Part shown: piece after piece, positions 30,237 through 37,730 of the stretch | How positions within the stretch are numbered: position 1 is the stretch's first letter | How the letters are laid out: each line of letters starts with the position of its first letter | Virus record (IMG/VR): IMGVR_UViG_3300017971_000421 | Span: 1-44,039 of that record | Reading direction: 5' to 3' (one strand) | Length of the DNA: 44,039 nucleotides | DNA from: a virus | Made by a program: the position numbers and the translations under genes | The notes under the pieces: generated by a model | Told to the model about the DNA's origin: nothing | The model's input: only the letters and a program-made list of their open reading frames with translations | The model's database searches: none

Positions 30237-30331
30237 GTATTTTTACCAATTTTTGATTTAAGGTACTTTTTAAGCTTGCTGTTGAGTTGACCCCCCAAAG
30301 TGGAGGTACCATATTACCCATATAGAGATCG

Positions 30332-30345
30332 TGCATTAGAATGCA
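30332..30345. repeat. 14-bp inverted repeat
   Basis: TGCATT-AG-AATGCA, two perfect 6-bp arms around two bases. The loop is too short for an RNA hairpin, so a DNA-protein site is the more likely reading if it is functional. It abuts copy 2 of the 11-nt direct repeat. Confidence 0.5.
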
Positions 30346-30356
30346 TCCTATAAAGC
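30346..30356 (+). repeat. 11-nt direct repeat, copy 2
   Basis: Exact copy of 30188-30198, starting directly after the 14-bp palindrome. Confidence 0.7.
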
Positions 30357-30376
30357 CGTTTTTTGGAAAAGTCCTT

Positions 30377-30410
30377 AAAAAAAGTTAGGGAGCCGTTTTG
30401 ACCCCCTAAC
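30377..30410 (-). terminator. Intrinsic terminator ending the replication gene block
   Basis: Read on the minus strand: GTTAGGG (30410-30404), a 13-nt loop, CCCTAAC (30390-30384), then seven T (30383-30377). The 7-bp stem is perfect and the U-tract immediate. It lies 23 nt after the last minus-strand stop. Confidence 0.88.
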
Positions 30411-30433
30411 TTATTATATATGATTGAATATCG

Positions 30434-30841
30434 CTATTTCATACCTTCTATAAGGTATTCTGTTAGTTCACTACTCCAAAATTTTAGTACACACCATTTG
30501 TAGCTAGCACTAAATTTGTTGTAGCGACCCTGTTTATATTTAACATAATCAGTATATAAATGTTCAGGGATTTTAAAATAGTACATTACTGTTGGCATGC
30601 TGCTATCATATCTCATGTCATCTAGACATTCGTTTTGTTTTAGCAGGCGCTCAAATCTTATGAACCTGGGTGTTCGTGAGTAGTGATATTTTAAGACAAT
30701 CCTATCGTGATAATCTGGTTCACCACTATCTCCAATGTAAGCATTTATAAAACTGTTGTTAACATAAAACCAATCTCGGTGGTACCGATCACCTAACATA
30801 GGCAATAGTAGCATCGTTCGCAAGGATAAGTTGGTTTCCAT
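30434..30841 (-). CDS. Conserved phage protein of unknown function (135 aa)
   Basis: I place the start at ATG 30841-30839, one base after the stop of the preceding nuclease gene (TAA-T-ATG). A longer frame back to 30904 would overlap that gene by 62 nt and adds a low-quality N-terminus. The product begins METNLSLRTMLLLPMLGDRY and has strings of aromatic and charged residues (FYVNNSFINAYIGDSGEPDY, DRIVLKYHYS, MPTVMYYFKIPE). The pattern looks like a conserved small phage protein I have seen unnamed, but I cannot assign a role. It is the last gene of the minus-strand block, followed by a strong terminator. Confidence 0.7.
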   Translation of the reverse strand: METNLSLRTMLLLPMLGDRYHRDWFYVNNSFINAYIGDSGEPDYHDRIVLKYHYSRTPRFIRFERLLKQNECLDDMRYDSSMPTVMYYFKIPEHLYTDYVKYKQGRYNKFSASYKWCVLKFWSSELTEYLIEGMK

Positions 30842-30842
30842 A

Positions 30843-31883
30843 TTACTCAAGTTTTTCTGCTCCGTCACCTTCGTAGTATGCTCTTGTATAGTCCCATAGA
30901 TCATTCTCTACGTGCCAATAGAGCTCGCGTGTGATTTGCAGTATCTCCTCGAGTCCTTCGTTTAACGATTTGTCAGTTATAGTATATACTTTACATTCGT
31001 TGATCCCCCTGGTTTGAAGAGCAATAATGTACGTATACTTTTGATATTCCCAGAAATCAGCCTCGGGGAAATCATTTTGAAACATCCACGCGACAGCCAG
31101 CCAATAGAAGGCCAGCTGCCGGTGGTAACCAAATTCAAGAAAATGAACATCAAAATCTTTAAGACTATAAGCTGTCTTTAAATCAATCAATTTGATGGTT
31201 TTATTCTTGTGGTCTATGATTAGCCTGTCCAATAAGGATTTGCAAGGAATTGTTGTTTCCTCATCTAAATTAAAATCCCAATAGATAGGAAGCTCGTTGT
31301 TTACCAACAGATTGCCACCGTCAAATACGCCATAGTCATTTTCAAAGAGTAAATTATTTGCAAGCTTGTGCTGTTTTACAGTTTCAACAATATTTTGTAT
31401 CAATTCCCATGTTGATGTTGGTAATACGACCTTATACTTTTTGCTTTGTTTAAGGTATTTAACGTATTTTCTAAATTTCCTATACAAAGCATTTGCATCT
31501 TTCTTCACACGTTCTGCAGTTTTTCGCTTAGTTTCATATACTTGTTTATACGCTTGTTCAGCTTTTTCACCGACTGACAAGCGTTTTTTATTTTGAGCTA
31601 CCAATTTGCAGAATTCTTTTTGTTTTGGGTTAACAGGTGTTTCGTATTCTAAATGGATTATCTCCTTTTTAAACCGTATTGGTTCTAATATAGCCATATG
31701 AATCTGTTTACCAAGATCGAAATAGGCCTTGCTTTCCTCTTCTATCTCTTGGTCAAATCTCATACGGTAATATTTTGGAGATACTTTAAACCAGCCTAGA
31801 GATGATGCACTCACCCGTTGAACCGCATAATAATCTTCCACTTTATTTCTCACGTTTTTTGAGGATTTTCTCAACGACCTCAT
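30843..31883 (-). CDS. PD-(D/E)XK exonuclease (RecB/lambda-exo-like)
   Basis: 346 residues. Motifs in order: GKQIHMAILEP with H62; LLDRLIIDHKNKTIKLIDLK with D219 and D234-x-K236; then YHRQLAFYWLAV with Q256 and Y260. This is the RecB-family exonuclease layout (His, Asp, DxK, QxxxY). A long charged helix (~85-150) separates the first two elements. Such enzymes resect double-stranded ends to feed a single-strand annealing protein, and a Sak4-like ATPase and SSB are encoded in the same cluster. The first 41 nt overlap the upstream nuclease gene. GTG codons at residues 11 and 15 are possible alternative starts that would nearly remove the overlap. Confidence 0.82.
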   Translation of the reverse strand: MRSLRKSSKNVRNKVEDYYAVQRVSASSLGWFKVSPKYYRMRFDQEIEEESKAYFDLGKQIHMAILEPIRFKKEIIHLEYETPVNPKQKEFCKLVAQNKKRLSVGEKAEQAYKQVYETKRKTAERVKKDANALYRKFRKYVKYLKQSKKYKVVLPTSTWELIQNIVETVKQHKLANNLLFENDYGVFDGGNLLVNNELPIYWDFNLDEETTIPCKSLLDRLIIDHKNKTIKLIDLKTAYSLKDFDVHFLEFGYHRQLAFYWLAVAWMFQNDFPEADFWEYQKYTYIIALQTRGINECKVYTITDKSLNEGLEEILQITRELYWHVENDLWDYTRAYYEGDGAEKLE

Positions 31884-32280
31884 CTACCTCGCGTGGATTA
31901 TGTGGCAAGTATAAGTCATATTTGATATTATTGGTGTGCAGATAGTATTTAAATATCTTCCACCGTAGAGGGAAGGATTCATTTGCATAACCCTTACACT
32001 CTACAACATAATCTTCACCAACAAAATCTGGTGTAAAAGTAATTTTACGAACCTTTGCATCATTGTATGTGAAGTTTGGCAAAATTGTAAAAGTCTTTTT
32101 TTCATACTTTGGCATTAATTTATACTTCAAGAGCTGTTTGTAGCAATAAACTTCTAACTTGCTCTTGAACGCAATGCCATTGTATTCGTTTGGTGTGGCA
32201 TTTCGTACTTTTCGATTATGGCTTCTTCCGTGAGGTACTGTTTTCTTTTTTCTTTTCCTCTCTGTTTTAGCCTTGGCCAT
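31843..32280 (-). CDS. Small PD-(D/E)XK nuclease, DUF1064-like
   Basis: 145 residues. A basic N-terminus (AKTERKRKKK) leads to YNGIAFKSKLEVYCYKQLL with E43, then KITFTPDFVGEDYVVECKGY with D85 and E94-x-K96. This is the compact E...D...ExK core of DUF1064-type nucleases, related in fold to T7 endonuclease I and resolvases. Likely role: cutting branched DNA or another step of phage recombination/packaging; the exact substrate is unknown. There is no in-frame ATG, GTG or TTG between the ATG at 32280 and the catalytic Glu codon. The 127-nt overlap with the end of the peptidase gene therefore seems real. Confidence 0.8.
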   Translation of the reverse strand: MAKAKTERKRKKKTVPHGRSHNRKVRNATPNEYNGIAFKSKLEVYCYKQLLKYKLMPKYEKKTFTILPNFTYNDAKVRKITFTPDFVGEDYVVECKGYANESFPLRWKIFKYYLHTNNIKYDLYLPHNPREVDEVVEKILKKREK

Positions 32281-33473
32281 GTACTACTGTATAATTTTAG
32301 CCACCAGCTTTTACTGTCTTTAAACCATACGGCATATTTTTTGTCAATCCATTCATACAAAAGCCAGCTGAAAACGAATTCTTTACCATTGTCTTGAACA
32401 ACCATATCTTTGTAAACACTTTTTGCTACACTAGGATCGTCAACATATTGTTTGGTTTCCTTATCATAAAGAAGACGTTTTTCTGGTATAAATAAATATC
32501 TGTCTTTGTGTGCGAAAGGTACTTTAGATTTGCAATAATACAAATGTGGATAATACGAGCCGGGAAATTTGCGGAATAAGTTATATTCTATTTCTCGATC
32601 TTGCTCATTCTCTTCTGTTCCAAAAGCAGGATTATTCCACTTTGCATTTCCAAATAATGGCATTATATGTGAATATTTGCTTCTGAGATTTTCCCTTCGC
32701 GTTATAATGGGTGGGTCATATTTATGTTCAAATCTGGTTTCGCCATGTTTTGATATAATGTCATGAGCTAATGAATAAGCTCTATTGACATCTTCAATTA
32801 ATACAACCTCCGACCTAGAATGTGGGTAGTAGTAGCCACAACTGATATTAGTTGTACATACTTCTAATCCACGTTGCTTCAGGGTCATGACGTCAGTGAC
32901 CGATGTAAATATCTCATTGTACCCCCATTTTCTTAATAATGGTTTTAAAGTTTTACGAAATTCTTTTGAATTCAATTCTACGCCTGCCGCGTTAATTGAA
33001 AAGTCCTGGTATTCTTTTCTATCAAGTTGTAATACAAAGTTACAATTTTTAAAAAATTTCATATCAGCGGCATTAGAACCTAAGCACCCTACTTCTTCCT
33101 TTCTGAAAAATACGACTTTTATTCGGGGAAAGTCTATGAGCGCTTGTAAGCATGCATAAACACCAACTTTATCATCTCCGCCTATGCCAACTTGTTGACA
33201 TCCATCGGCTGAGTATGCAAATAATGATCCCTGATGTTCAAAAACTTTAAAGTCTTTATAAGTTTTATGTACCGTATCTACATGAGACACCATACAGGGA
33301 TAGCCATGTTTTGATTTGCCTTTAGTAATATAAAGATTACCAAAAGTGTCTCTGTCAACCTTTAACTTGTACCTACTTGCAAAATTGCGAATGTATGATA
33401 ATATTTGAACATCATTTTCTGACGATGATTGAACGGATAGCACACTTTTTAATAAATCTTTATTTACTTTCAT
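32154..33473 (-). CDS. M20/M28-type zinc metallopeptidase with C-terminal extension
   Basis: 439 residues. Residues ~1-240 show the co-catalytic zinc peptidase set: MVSHVDTVH (H64, D66), GIGGDDKVGVYACL (D100), FFRKEEVGCLGS (E126/E127), LQLDR (D151) and YYYPHSRSE (H218). This matches aminopeptidases of the M20/M28 (PepT-like) superfamily, with all expected metal and catalytic residues present. Residues ~250-439 are an added Tyr/Trp/Lys-rich region without recognised motifs. The gene sits among replication genes, overlapping the upstream gene by 14 nt and the downstream nuclease by 127 nt. Possible roles are processing small peptides, or amidohydrolase-type activity on a metabolite or defence signal. 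The substrate is unknown. Confidence 0.8.
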   Translation of the reverse strand: MKVNKDLLKSVLSVQSSSENDVQILSYIRNFASRYKLKVDRDTFGNLYITKGKSKHGYPCMVSHVDTVHKTYKDFKVFEHQGSLFAYSADGCQQVGIGGDDKVGVYACLQALIDFPRIKVVFFRKEEVGCLGSNAADMKFFKNCNFVLQLDRKEYQDFSINAAGVELNSKEFRKTLKPLLRKWGYNEIFTSVTDVMTLKQRGLEVCTTNISCGYYYPHSRSEVVLIEDVNRAYSLAHDIISKHGETRFEHKYDPPIITRRENLRSKYSHIMPLFGNAKWNNPAFGTEENEQDREIEYNLFRKFPGSYYPHLYYCKSKVPFAHKDRYLFIPEKRLLYDKETKQYVDDPSVAKSVYKDMVVQDNGKEFVFSWLLYEWIDKKYAVWFKDSKSWWLKLYSSTWPRLKQRGKEKRKQYLTEEAIIEKYEMPHQTNTMALRSRAS

Positions 33474-35277
33474 TTTCCGGTGTTACTTTTTCAAGGGCTG
33501 TAAATGGTATAAAATAATCTTCAAGATAGATACCAATTGGAGATTCTAAATCTTCTGCTTTTAACTTTACCTTTGAGCCAATCAGAAGTTTCATAGTTGG
33601 TTCATAATAGATTCCAGCTTGTTTACACTTTTTCTCTAATTTATCGGATACTACAAATTCACCATTTACATAAACATATCTTATATCAGTAGCATAATCG
33701 TCAAATTCTGGTATATATACTGCGTGTTCTCGGGGTATATACTCTTTCATGCACTTGCTGTATACCGCCTTATCTTTCAGAATTGCAGTTTTTCTGTTTA
33801 GAAAATCAACACCAATCACGATATTATTTATATCATCTACTGTAACAAACTCGCGATTGTAGAGTAAGTGTAGGGCTTTGGTAAAATGGCATCGTTTACC
33901 TGCATGTTTGCCGGAATCAACGTTTATAAGCTCTGTCGAGGTAAATTCCTTTTTAGTTACGCAGCACTCACCTCTTTTAATACCTCTAGATATAGCAGAA
34001 TCGTAGTAGGTTGCACCCGAGCTGAGACGAAGAAAGGTGTCATAAGTATTGTACCTGATATTTGACATAATACTCTCTCTTACGTTAATATAACGCATCG
34101 AATCCATGAACGGCACTTCCATATCTGCCCATCTTTGCAATTTCACTTTCACTACGGCAGTTTCATCAAGCGGCAAAATTTTATTATTACTGCAGCTAAT
34201 ACTGATAAAATTGTTTTTCTTCGCGTATGCTGCGATTTGGACAACTGCTTCATTATTAGCTGCATATATACGATCGATGTAAGTTTTACCATTTGTACTT
34301 TTCCATAGCAAGGCTCTGCCTGCAATTTTTCTTTTGTCTTCTGAATCTTTATAAATAAGTAAAGATATAGTTTCGGGGTTATTCCCATAAAATGCCGTGG
34401 ATCTGCTACAGCTACTGCCTCTCATACAACTGTGACCTAGACTACCGCACCCTTCTATATCTTCTTCTTCGTTATTGGCATTTAAAAGTCCCATGCCTCC
34501 TGCACCCATACCTCCTGCAGCTACAAGCATGTTTATCCAACGAAGTGGTCTTCTAGTCCTCTTCGACGTAATATATTGAGAAACATTATAATAATAGGGA
34601 ATTTCTTGACCGCATACAATTTCTATGTTATTTTCTCTTTCAGATCTTTCCTGAGTTAAAGCTACTCGCACTATATCAACAAATTGTTCAACGGCTTGAA
34701 CATCTTTTTTGTTGAACAACTTATTTATACCCTTGCCCAATTTAGCTGTATTTTTAAATTCTTCGGCAGCATTCTTTTCCAACTTTTCACTGTGGAATAA
34801 ATTGTACATCAAATGGAATATCCTAGGAAACGGTGTTCTAATGAATCTCATACCGCTCCTTATGCCTTCTGTATTTCTGCCTATACTTTTATTACGCAGC
34901 TTTTTTATCTGATCGGATAAATAAGCATTTGCGCCTTTTTCAGTTAATAAATCATTTCTAGCGAGAAAAGACCTTATACTTTTTTTCAACGATTCAAGGG
35001 TTACATAGTTCAAAACAATGTTTTTCCCATCGGTATCGTAATTTGCACTAATAAAATTTATGTGATCATCATTTAAATATGAAGCTTTGATTTTCTCGGT
35101 ACCCAACAATTTATTGATTATATGATTAGTGTTTATACCAGAATCTTCCAATATTTTTCTTAGTGTTGGATGGATAGATACCTTTATCGATTTCCGTTCG
35201 GGGGAAAGTTGCTTAAAATAGACGCCTCCCCCTAATAGACATATTATGGTTTCAATTTTGCTATCGTCTATTTTCAT
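33460..35277 (-). CDS. Conserved phage protein with SCMR...RALLW...DRIY signature (605 aa)
   Basis: The function is not known to me. The N-terminal ~240 residues are mainly helical and charged, followed by a short Gly/Met-rich hydrophobic stretch (INMLVAAGGMGAGGMGLLNA). From about residue 270 comes GSLGHSCMRGSSC, then ISLLIYKD and AGRALLWKSTNGKTYIDRIY (~322-340). I associate this arrangement with a widespread but uncharacterised phage protein. Further on, Cys/His pairs (GECCVTKKEF, GKHAGKRCHF) could form a zinc site, and the C-terminus is beta-rich. It overlaps primase by 17 nt and the peptidase by 14 nt, so the three are probably translated together. A replication or recombination accessory role is a guess from location. 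Confidence 0.65.
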   Translation of the reverse strand: MKIDDSKIETIICLLGGGVYFKQLSPERKSIKVSIHPTLRKILEDSGINTNHIINKLLGTEKIKASYLNDDHINFISANYDTDGKNIVLNYVTLESLKKSIRSFLARNDLLTEKGANAYLSDQIKKLRNKSIGRNTEGIRSGMRFIRTPFPRIFHLMYNLFHSEKLEKNAAEEFKNTAKLGKGINKLFNKKDVQAVEQFVDIVRVALTQERSERENNIEIVCGQEIPYYYNVSQYITSKRTRRPLRWINMLVAAGGMGAGGMGLLNANNEEEDIEGCGSLGHSCMRGSSCSRSTAFYGNNPETISLLIYKDSEDKRKIAGRALLWKSTNGKTYIDRIYAANNEAVVQIAAYAKKNNFISISCSNNKILPLDETAVVKVKLQRWADMEVPFMDSMRYINVRESIMSNIRYNTYDTFLRLSSGATYYDSAISRGIKRGECCVTKKEFTSTELINVDSGKHAGKRCHFTKALHLLYNREFVTVDDINNIVIGVDFLNRKTAILKDKAVYSKCMKEYIPREHAVYIPEFDDYATDIRYVYVNGEFVVSDKLEKKCKQAGIYYEPTMKLLIGSKVKLKAEDLESPIGIYLEDYFIPFTALEKVTPENESK

Positions 35278-36274
35278 CTAATAATTTTGTTATTAATTTG
35301 TTACCTTTAGATAATGAATATTTTTTAACGTAGTCTGAGATATCCTTAACGTTGCTTTCTCTTGGTATAAAAATTTGGCCAAATCCATATTTGTTCTTTA
35401 ATTTGTCTGATCCCTTCTTACCTGCTTTATCCCAATCATAAAGAACAACAATGCGATCAAATCTGGATTTCAAGTTTTCTAAGATATTCTTTGGTATTGC
35501 ATGATTTTCTCCATGTGGAGCTATGGCCAGATACCTCATTTCATGTAGTACCATTATATCTTTTAAGCTCTTTGTAATAATTAGTAACTTTCCTGTATCA
35601 GGCAGTTGTTTTAAACCTTGTACATCGTGCCGTCTGCAACTCGACATCCATTTTTCTGAGCGTTTAGCAAAGGGTCTATAGATTTTCAGTCCATTGTATA
35701 TTTTGTATACATATATAGGATTGTCCATTCTATAAACCCATGTAATTATATCATTGAGAAATACATATTGTACTGGACTTACGTTAAACTTTGAGAGCGT
35801 TTGAACTGGAATATTATAAGAGTTCCAGTAGTCCAAATCTTCTTTAAGCCAACTTCTTCTTTTGACGCCCAACGGTGTTTTATCTGATCGGCAGACATTG
35901 CGGATCTTTTGTGATAAAACATGTCTTGTCATAGCGGTAAAACCGTTCCCATTTTGGATTAAATCAGTATAGATTCGCTCTAATGCTAATTTGTACCCGT
36001 ATTTGGTATCAGGTAGTCCTACCATGCGCTGAACAAAACTGACACAGTTCCCGGAGTCGCCAGTGCCAAAGTCTTTGAAGAATAATGAACCACTGTCACC
36101 CTTAAATATTCCAAATGAAGGGTTGACATCTCGCCTAAAGGGGCTACTAAATGGTATGCCGATCTGGAAGTTAGCCCCCAAATAGTAGGCGTAGATATCA
36201 TACTCTGTTAACCTACCCAATATGTCTTCGAGCGCTAAACTACGTGGTTTTATACGTGAAGAACTGTAGATCAT
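35261..36274 (-). CDS. Toprim-domain DNA primase
   Basis: 337 residues. The N-terminal part (IPFSSPFRRDVNPSFGIFKG ... FKDFGTGDSGNCVSFVQRMV) aligns by eye with the DnaG-type zinc-finger region (CPFHxE..PSF....CFGCG.GGD...FV), but the zinc-binding cysteines are mostly absent. The Toprim core follows: GKLLIITKSLKDIMVL (~229-242), then RIVVLYDWDKAGKKG with DWD at 280-282. The acidic residue usual at the first strand is replaced by TKS, a variant I recall from other phage primases. It would make RNA primers for the DnaB-type helicase and polymerase A encoded nearby. There are 11 nt between the SSB stop and this ATG. Confidence 0.82.
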   Translation of the reverse strand: MIYSSSRIKPRSLALEDILGRLTEYDIYAYYLGANFQIGIPFSSPFRRDVNPSFGIFKGDSGSLFFKDFGTGDSGNCVSFVQRMVGLPDTKYGYKLALERIYTDLIQNGNGFTAMTRHVLSQKIRNVCRSDKTPLGVKRRSWLKEDLDYWNSYNIPVQTLSKFNVSPVQYVFLNDIITWVYRMDNPIYVYKIYNGLKIYRPFAKRSEKWMSSCRRHDVQGLKQLPDTGKLLIITKSLKDIMVLHEMRYLAIAPHGENHAIPKNILENLKSRFDRIVVLYDWDKAGKKGSDKLKNKYGFGQIFIPRESNVKDISDYVKKYSLSKGNKLITKLLDENRR

Positions 36275-36285
36275 AGGTTAATATA

Positions 36286-36933
36286 TTAGAATGGCAAGTC
36301 TTCCTTATTGGTAGAGGTAGACTCGCTCTTTGTTGAGCTATTATCGAAAGGGTTGGAATCAACCGGCTCTCGATCAGGTCGCGTCCTTTCCATCTTATCG
36401 ATACTTAGGATGCGCATTTTGGATTCTTCCGAAGATATACTCATCGGTTCGATCCAAACATACCTGGTATAGCTCGGGAGAGAAGTAAAATTGTTTCTAT
36501 CATATACTACTTTAATTCTTACTTTTTTACCTTTGTAACTATCATTTAATATATCAATGATAGACTTGGCAAATTTTTCAAAAGTATCAGCCTCAAACAC
36601 GAATTTGTCGTTTTCTACGTAACCCGAATCAACACAAATATGTTTTATCCGTGCCATCTGATTAGTCACCATAGATTCGTACATATTCTTGAGTTTTTCA
36701 CGGTCTTCTTCGTTATCGACCTTGTCATAGTCTGGTTCACGAACAGGCCATTCAGTCTTTGAGACTTGTGCCCCACTAGCGTCTTTGAAATAGAAAGCAA
36801 TAAATTCATTACCTTTATCACTCTTACCATATTCAACTCTGTCCATTTCTACATTTTCATGTATGCCAGAATCCATATATGGAGTTCCATCAAAGCTACC
36901 CTTGAGGTCTTTATCCATTTTATATAATGCCAT
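36286..36933 (-). CDS. ssb: Single-stranded DNA-binding protein
   Basis: 215 residues. The C-terminus is a Ser/Thr/Asn-rich flexible tail ending EDLPF, the acidic aromatic tip typical of SSBs that recruit partner proteins. The N-terminal ~165 residues have an OB-like beta pattern (IHENVEMDRVEYGKSDKGNE, FIAFYFKDASG, KKVRIKVVYDRNNFTSLPSY). The gene lies 26 nt after the Sak4-like ATPase and 11 nt before primase. Sak4 annealing proteins work with a cognate SSB, so this neighbourhood is informative. The tail is the strongest evidence; the OB fold is inferred. Confidence 0.78.
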   Translation of the reverse strand: MALYKMDKDLKGSFDGTPYMDSGIHENVEMDRVEYGKSDKGNEFIAFYFKDASGAQVSKTEWPVREPDYDKVDNEEDREKLKNMYESMVTNQMARIKHICVDSGYVENDKFVFEADTFEKFAKSIIDILNDSYKGKKVRIKVVYDRNNFTSLPSYTRYVWIEPMSISSEESKMRILSIDKMERTRPDREPVDSNPFDNSSTKSESTSTNKEDLPF

Positions 36934-36959
36934 AGTTATCCGTATTATTCGTTAGTACT

Positions 36960-37670
36960 TTAAGAACTGGTTCCGTTCTCATACTCCTGGATTTTTCCTA
37001 TGACATATTTGTAATCGTTTGGTATTTTTTCTTCATTAAACATTCCTTGGGGAGATTTACACGTATTTTTACCATTATTCTGCGTTAAAAGAGAATATTT
37101 GGGTGTACCATCTTCAATTATTACTTCTGTATACAGTACAGTAGTAAACAACTCTTCGACAGTCAATTTTTCTTTCAGGATTTTACCTGAAGGAACCCTA
37201 AATGAACTCTTTAGCACCCCGTCTGAATCATAGTTATCTTCAATATGACCTATTACAATTACAGTGAGATCGTCACGTAATGCATCAATCATGTCGAGAA
37301 TCTTATACGCGTCAAGAGCCATGTCAGTAAATTTCTCATAACCCTTGTCTTTAGCTGTTTTCATAAATTGATCAACTAACATTAGCGTGATCGTATCTAT
37401 AACAACAGTTTTAGTCTCGGGTTTGTTATCAGAAATTGCATTTAGCAACTGAGCAACAACTCTAGGATCATTAGTACGATAAAAATTTGTTTTTGAAAGG
37501 TCGACTTTACCATCTGATTTGTAAGTTGTTATGTAATCTTTTCGCCAACCTTTGAATGGCAAAGCTTTCTTGTCTGGTGATATAATGAAAGTATTTTTCG
37601 GATCCAGCGTACGAGCTGCATACGATTTACCAGTACCACTAGTACCTAAAACAAGAAGCTTATTTGCCAT
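36960..37670 (-). CDS. Sak4-like RecA-fold ATPase / single-strand annealing protein
   Basis: 236 residues, a minimal RecA core. Walker A LGTSGTGKSYAA (G9-S16), Walker B KTVVIDTITLM (D92) and a later strand LTVIVIGHIED fit the AAA_24/Sak4 family of phage ATPases, whose members are about this length and are used for homologous recombination with SSB. The next gene downstream is the SSB. The upstream leader contains an 8-bp hairpin (37692-37721), so expression may be uncoupled from the gene before it. It could also be a replicative ATP-binding accessory protein, the generic name often used in crAss-like genomes. Confidence 0.75.
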   Translation of the reverse strand: MANKLLVLGTSGTGKSYAARTLDPKNTFIISPDKKALPFKGWRKDYITTYKSDGKVDLSKTNFYRTNDPRVVAQLLNAISDNKPETKTVVIDTITLMLVDQFMKTAKDKGYEKFTDMALDAYKILDMIDALRDDLTVIVIGHIEDNYDSDGVLKSSFRVPSGKILKEKLTVEELFTTVLYTEVIIEDGTPKYSLLTQNNGKNTCKSPQGMFNEEKIPNDYKYVIGKIQEYENGTSS

Positions 37671-37691
37671 AATTTAAGTTTAGTTAGAAGA

Positions 37692-37721
37692 GGGTTGAGA
37701 TACATTATTATACCTCAACCC
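37692..37721 (-). promoter_or_regulatory. Intercistronic hairpin upstream of the Sak4-like gene
   Basis: On the minus strand GGGTTGAG pairs perfectly with CTCAACCC around a 14-nt AT-rich loop, followed by TCTTCT. It is the only gap of this size (60 nt) inside the tight minus-strand cluster. The T-tract is weak, so attenuation, RNA processing or mRNA stabilisation is as likely as termination. Confidence 0.6.
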
Positions 37722-37730
37722 AATTATTGT

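Larger units (their letters stand above)
30166..30433. other. Convergent intergenic region
   Basis: 268 bp between the last plus-strand and last minus-strand genes. It holds two hairpin terminators, an 11-nt direct repeat and a 14-bp palindrome (listed separately). I find no tRNA cloverleaf and no convincing reading frame here. Confidence 0.85.

Noticed and set aside
30166-30433. tRNA or small RNA gene in the convergent gap
   Set aside because: The hairpins are terminator-like and no cloverleaf or T-loop sequence is present.
30842-30904. N-terminal 21 codons of a longer frame ending at 30434
   Set aside because: They overlap the exonuclease gene; the ATG at 30841, one base after its stop, gives a better product start.
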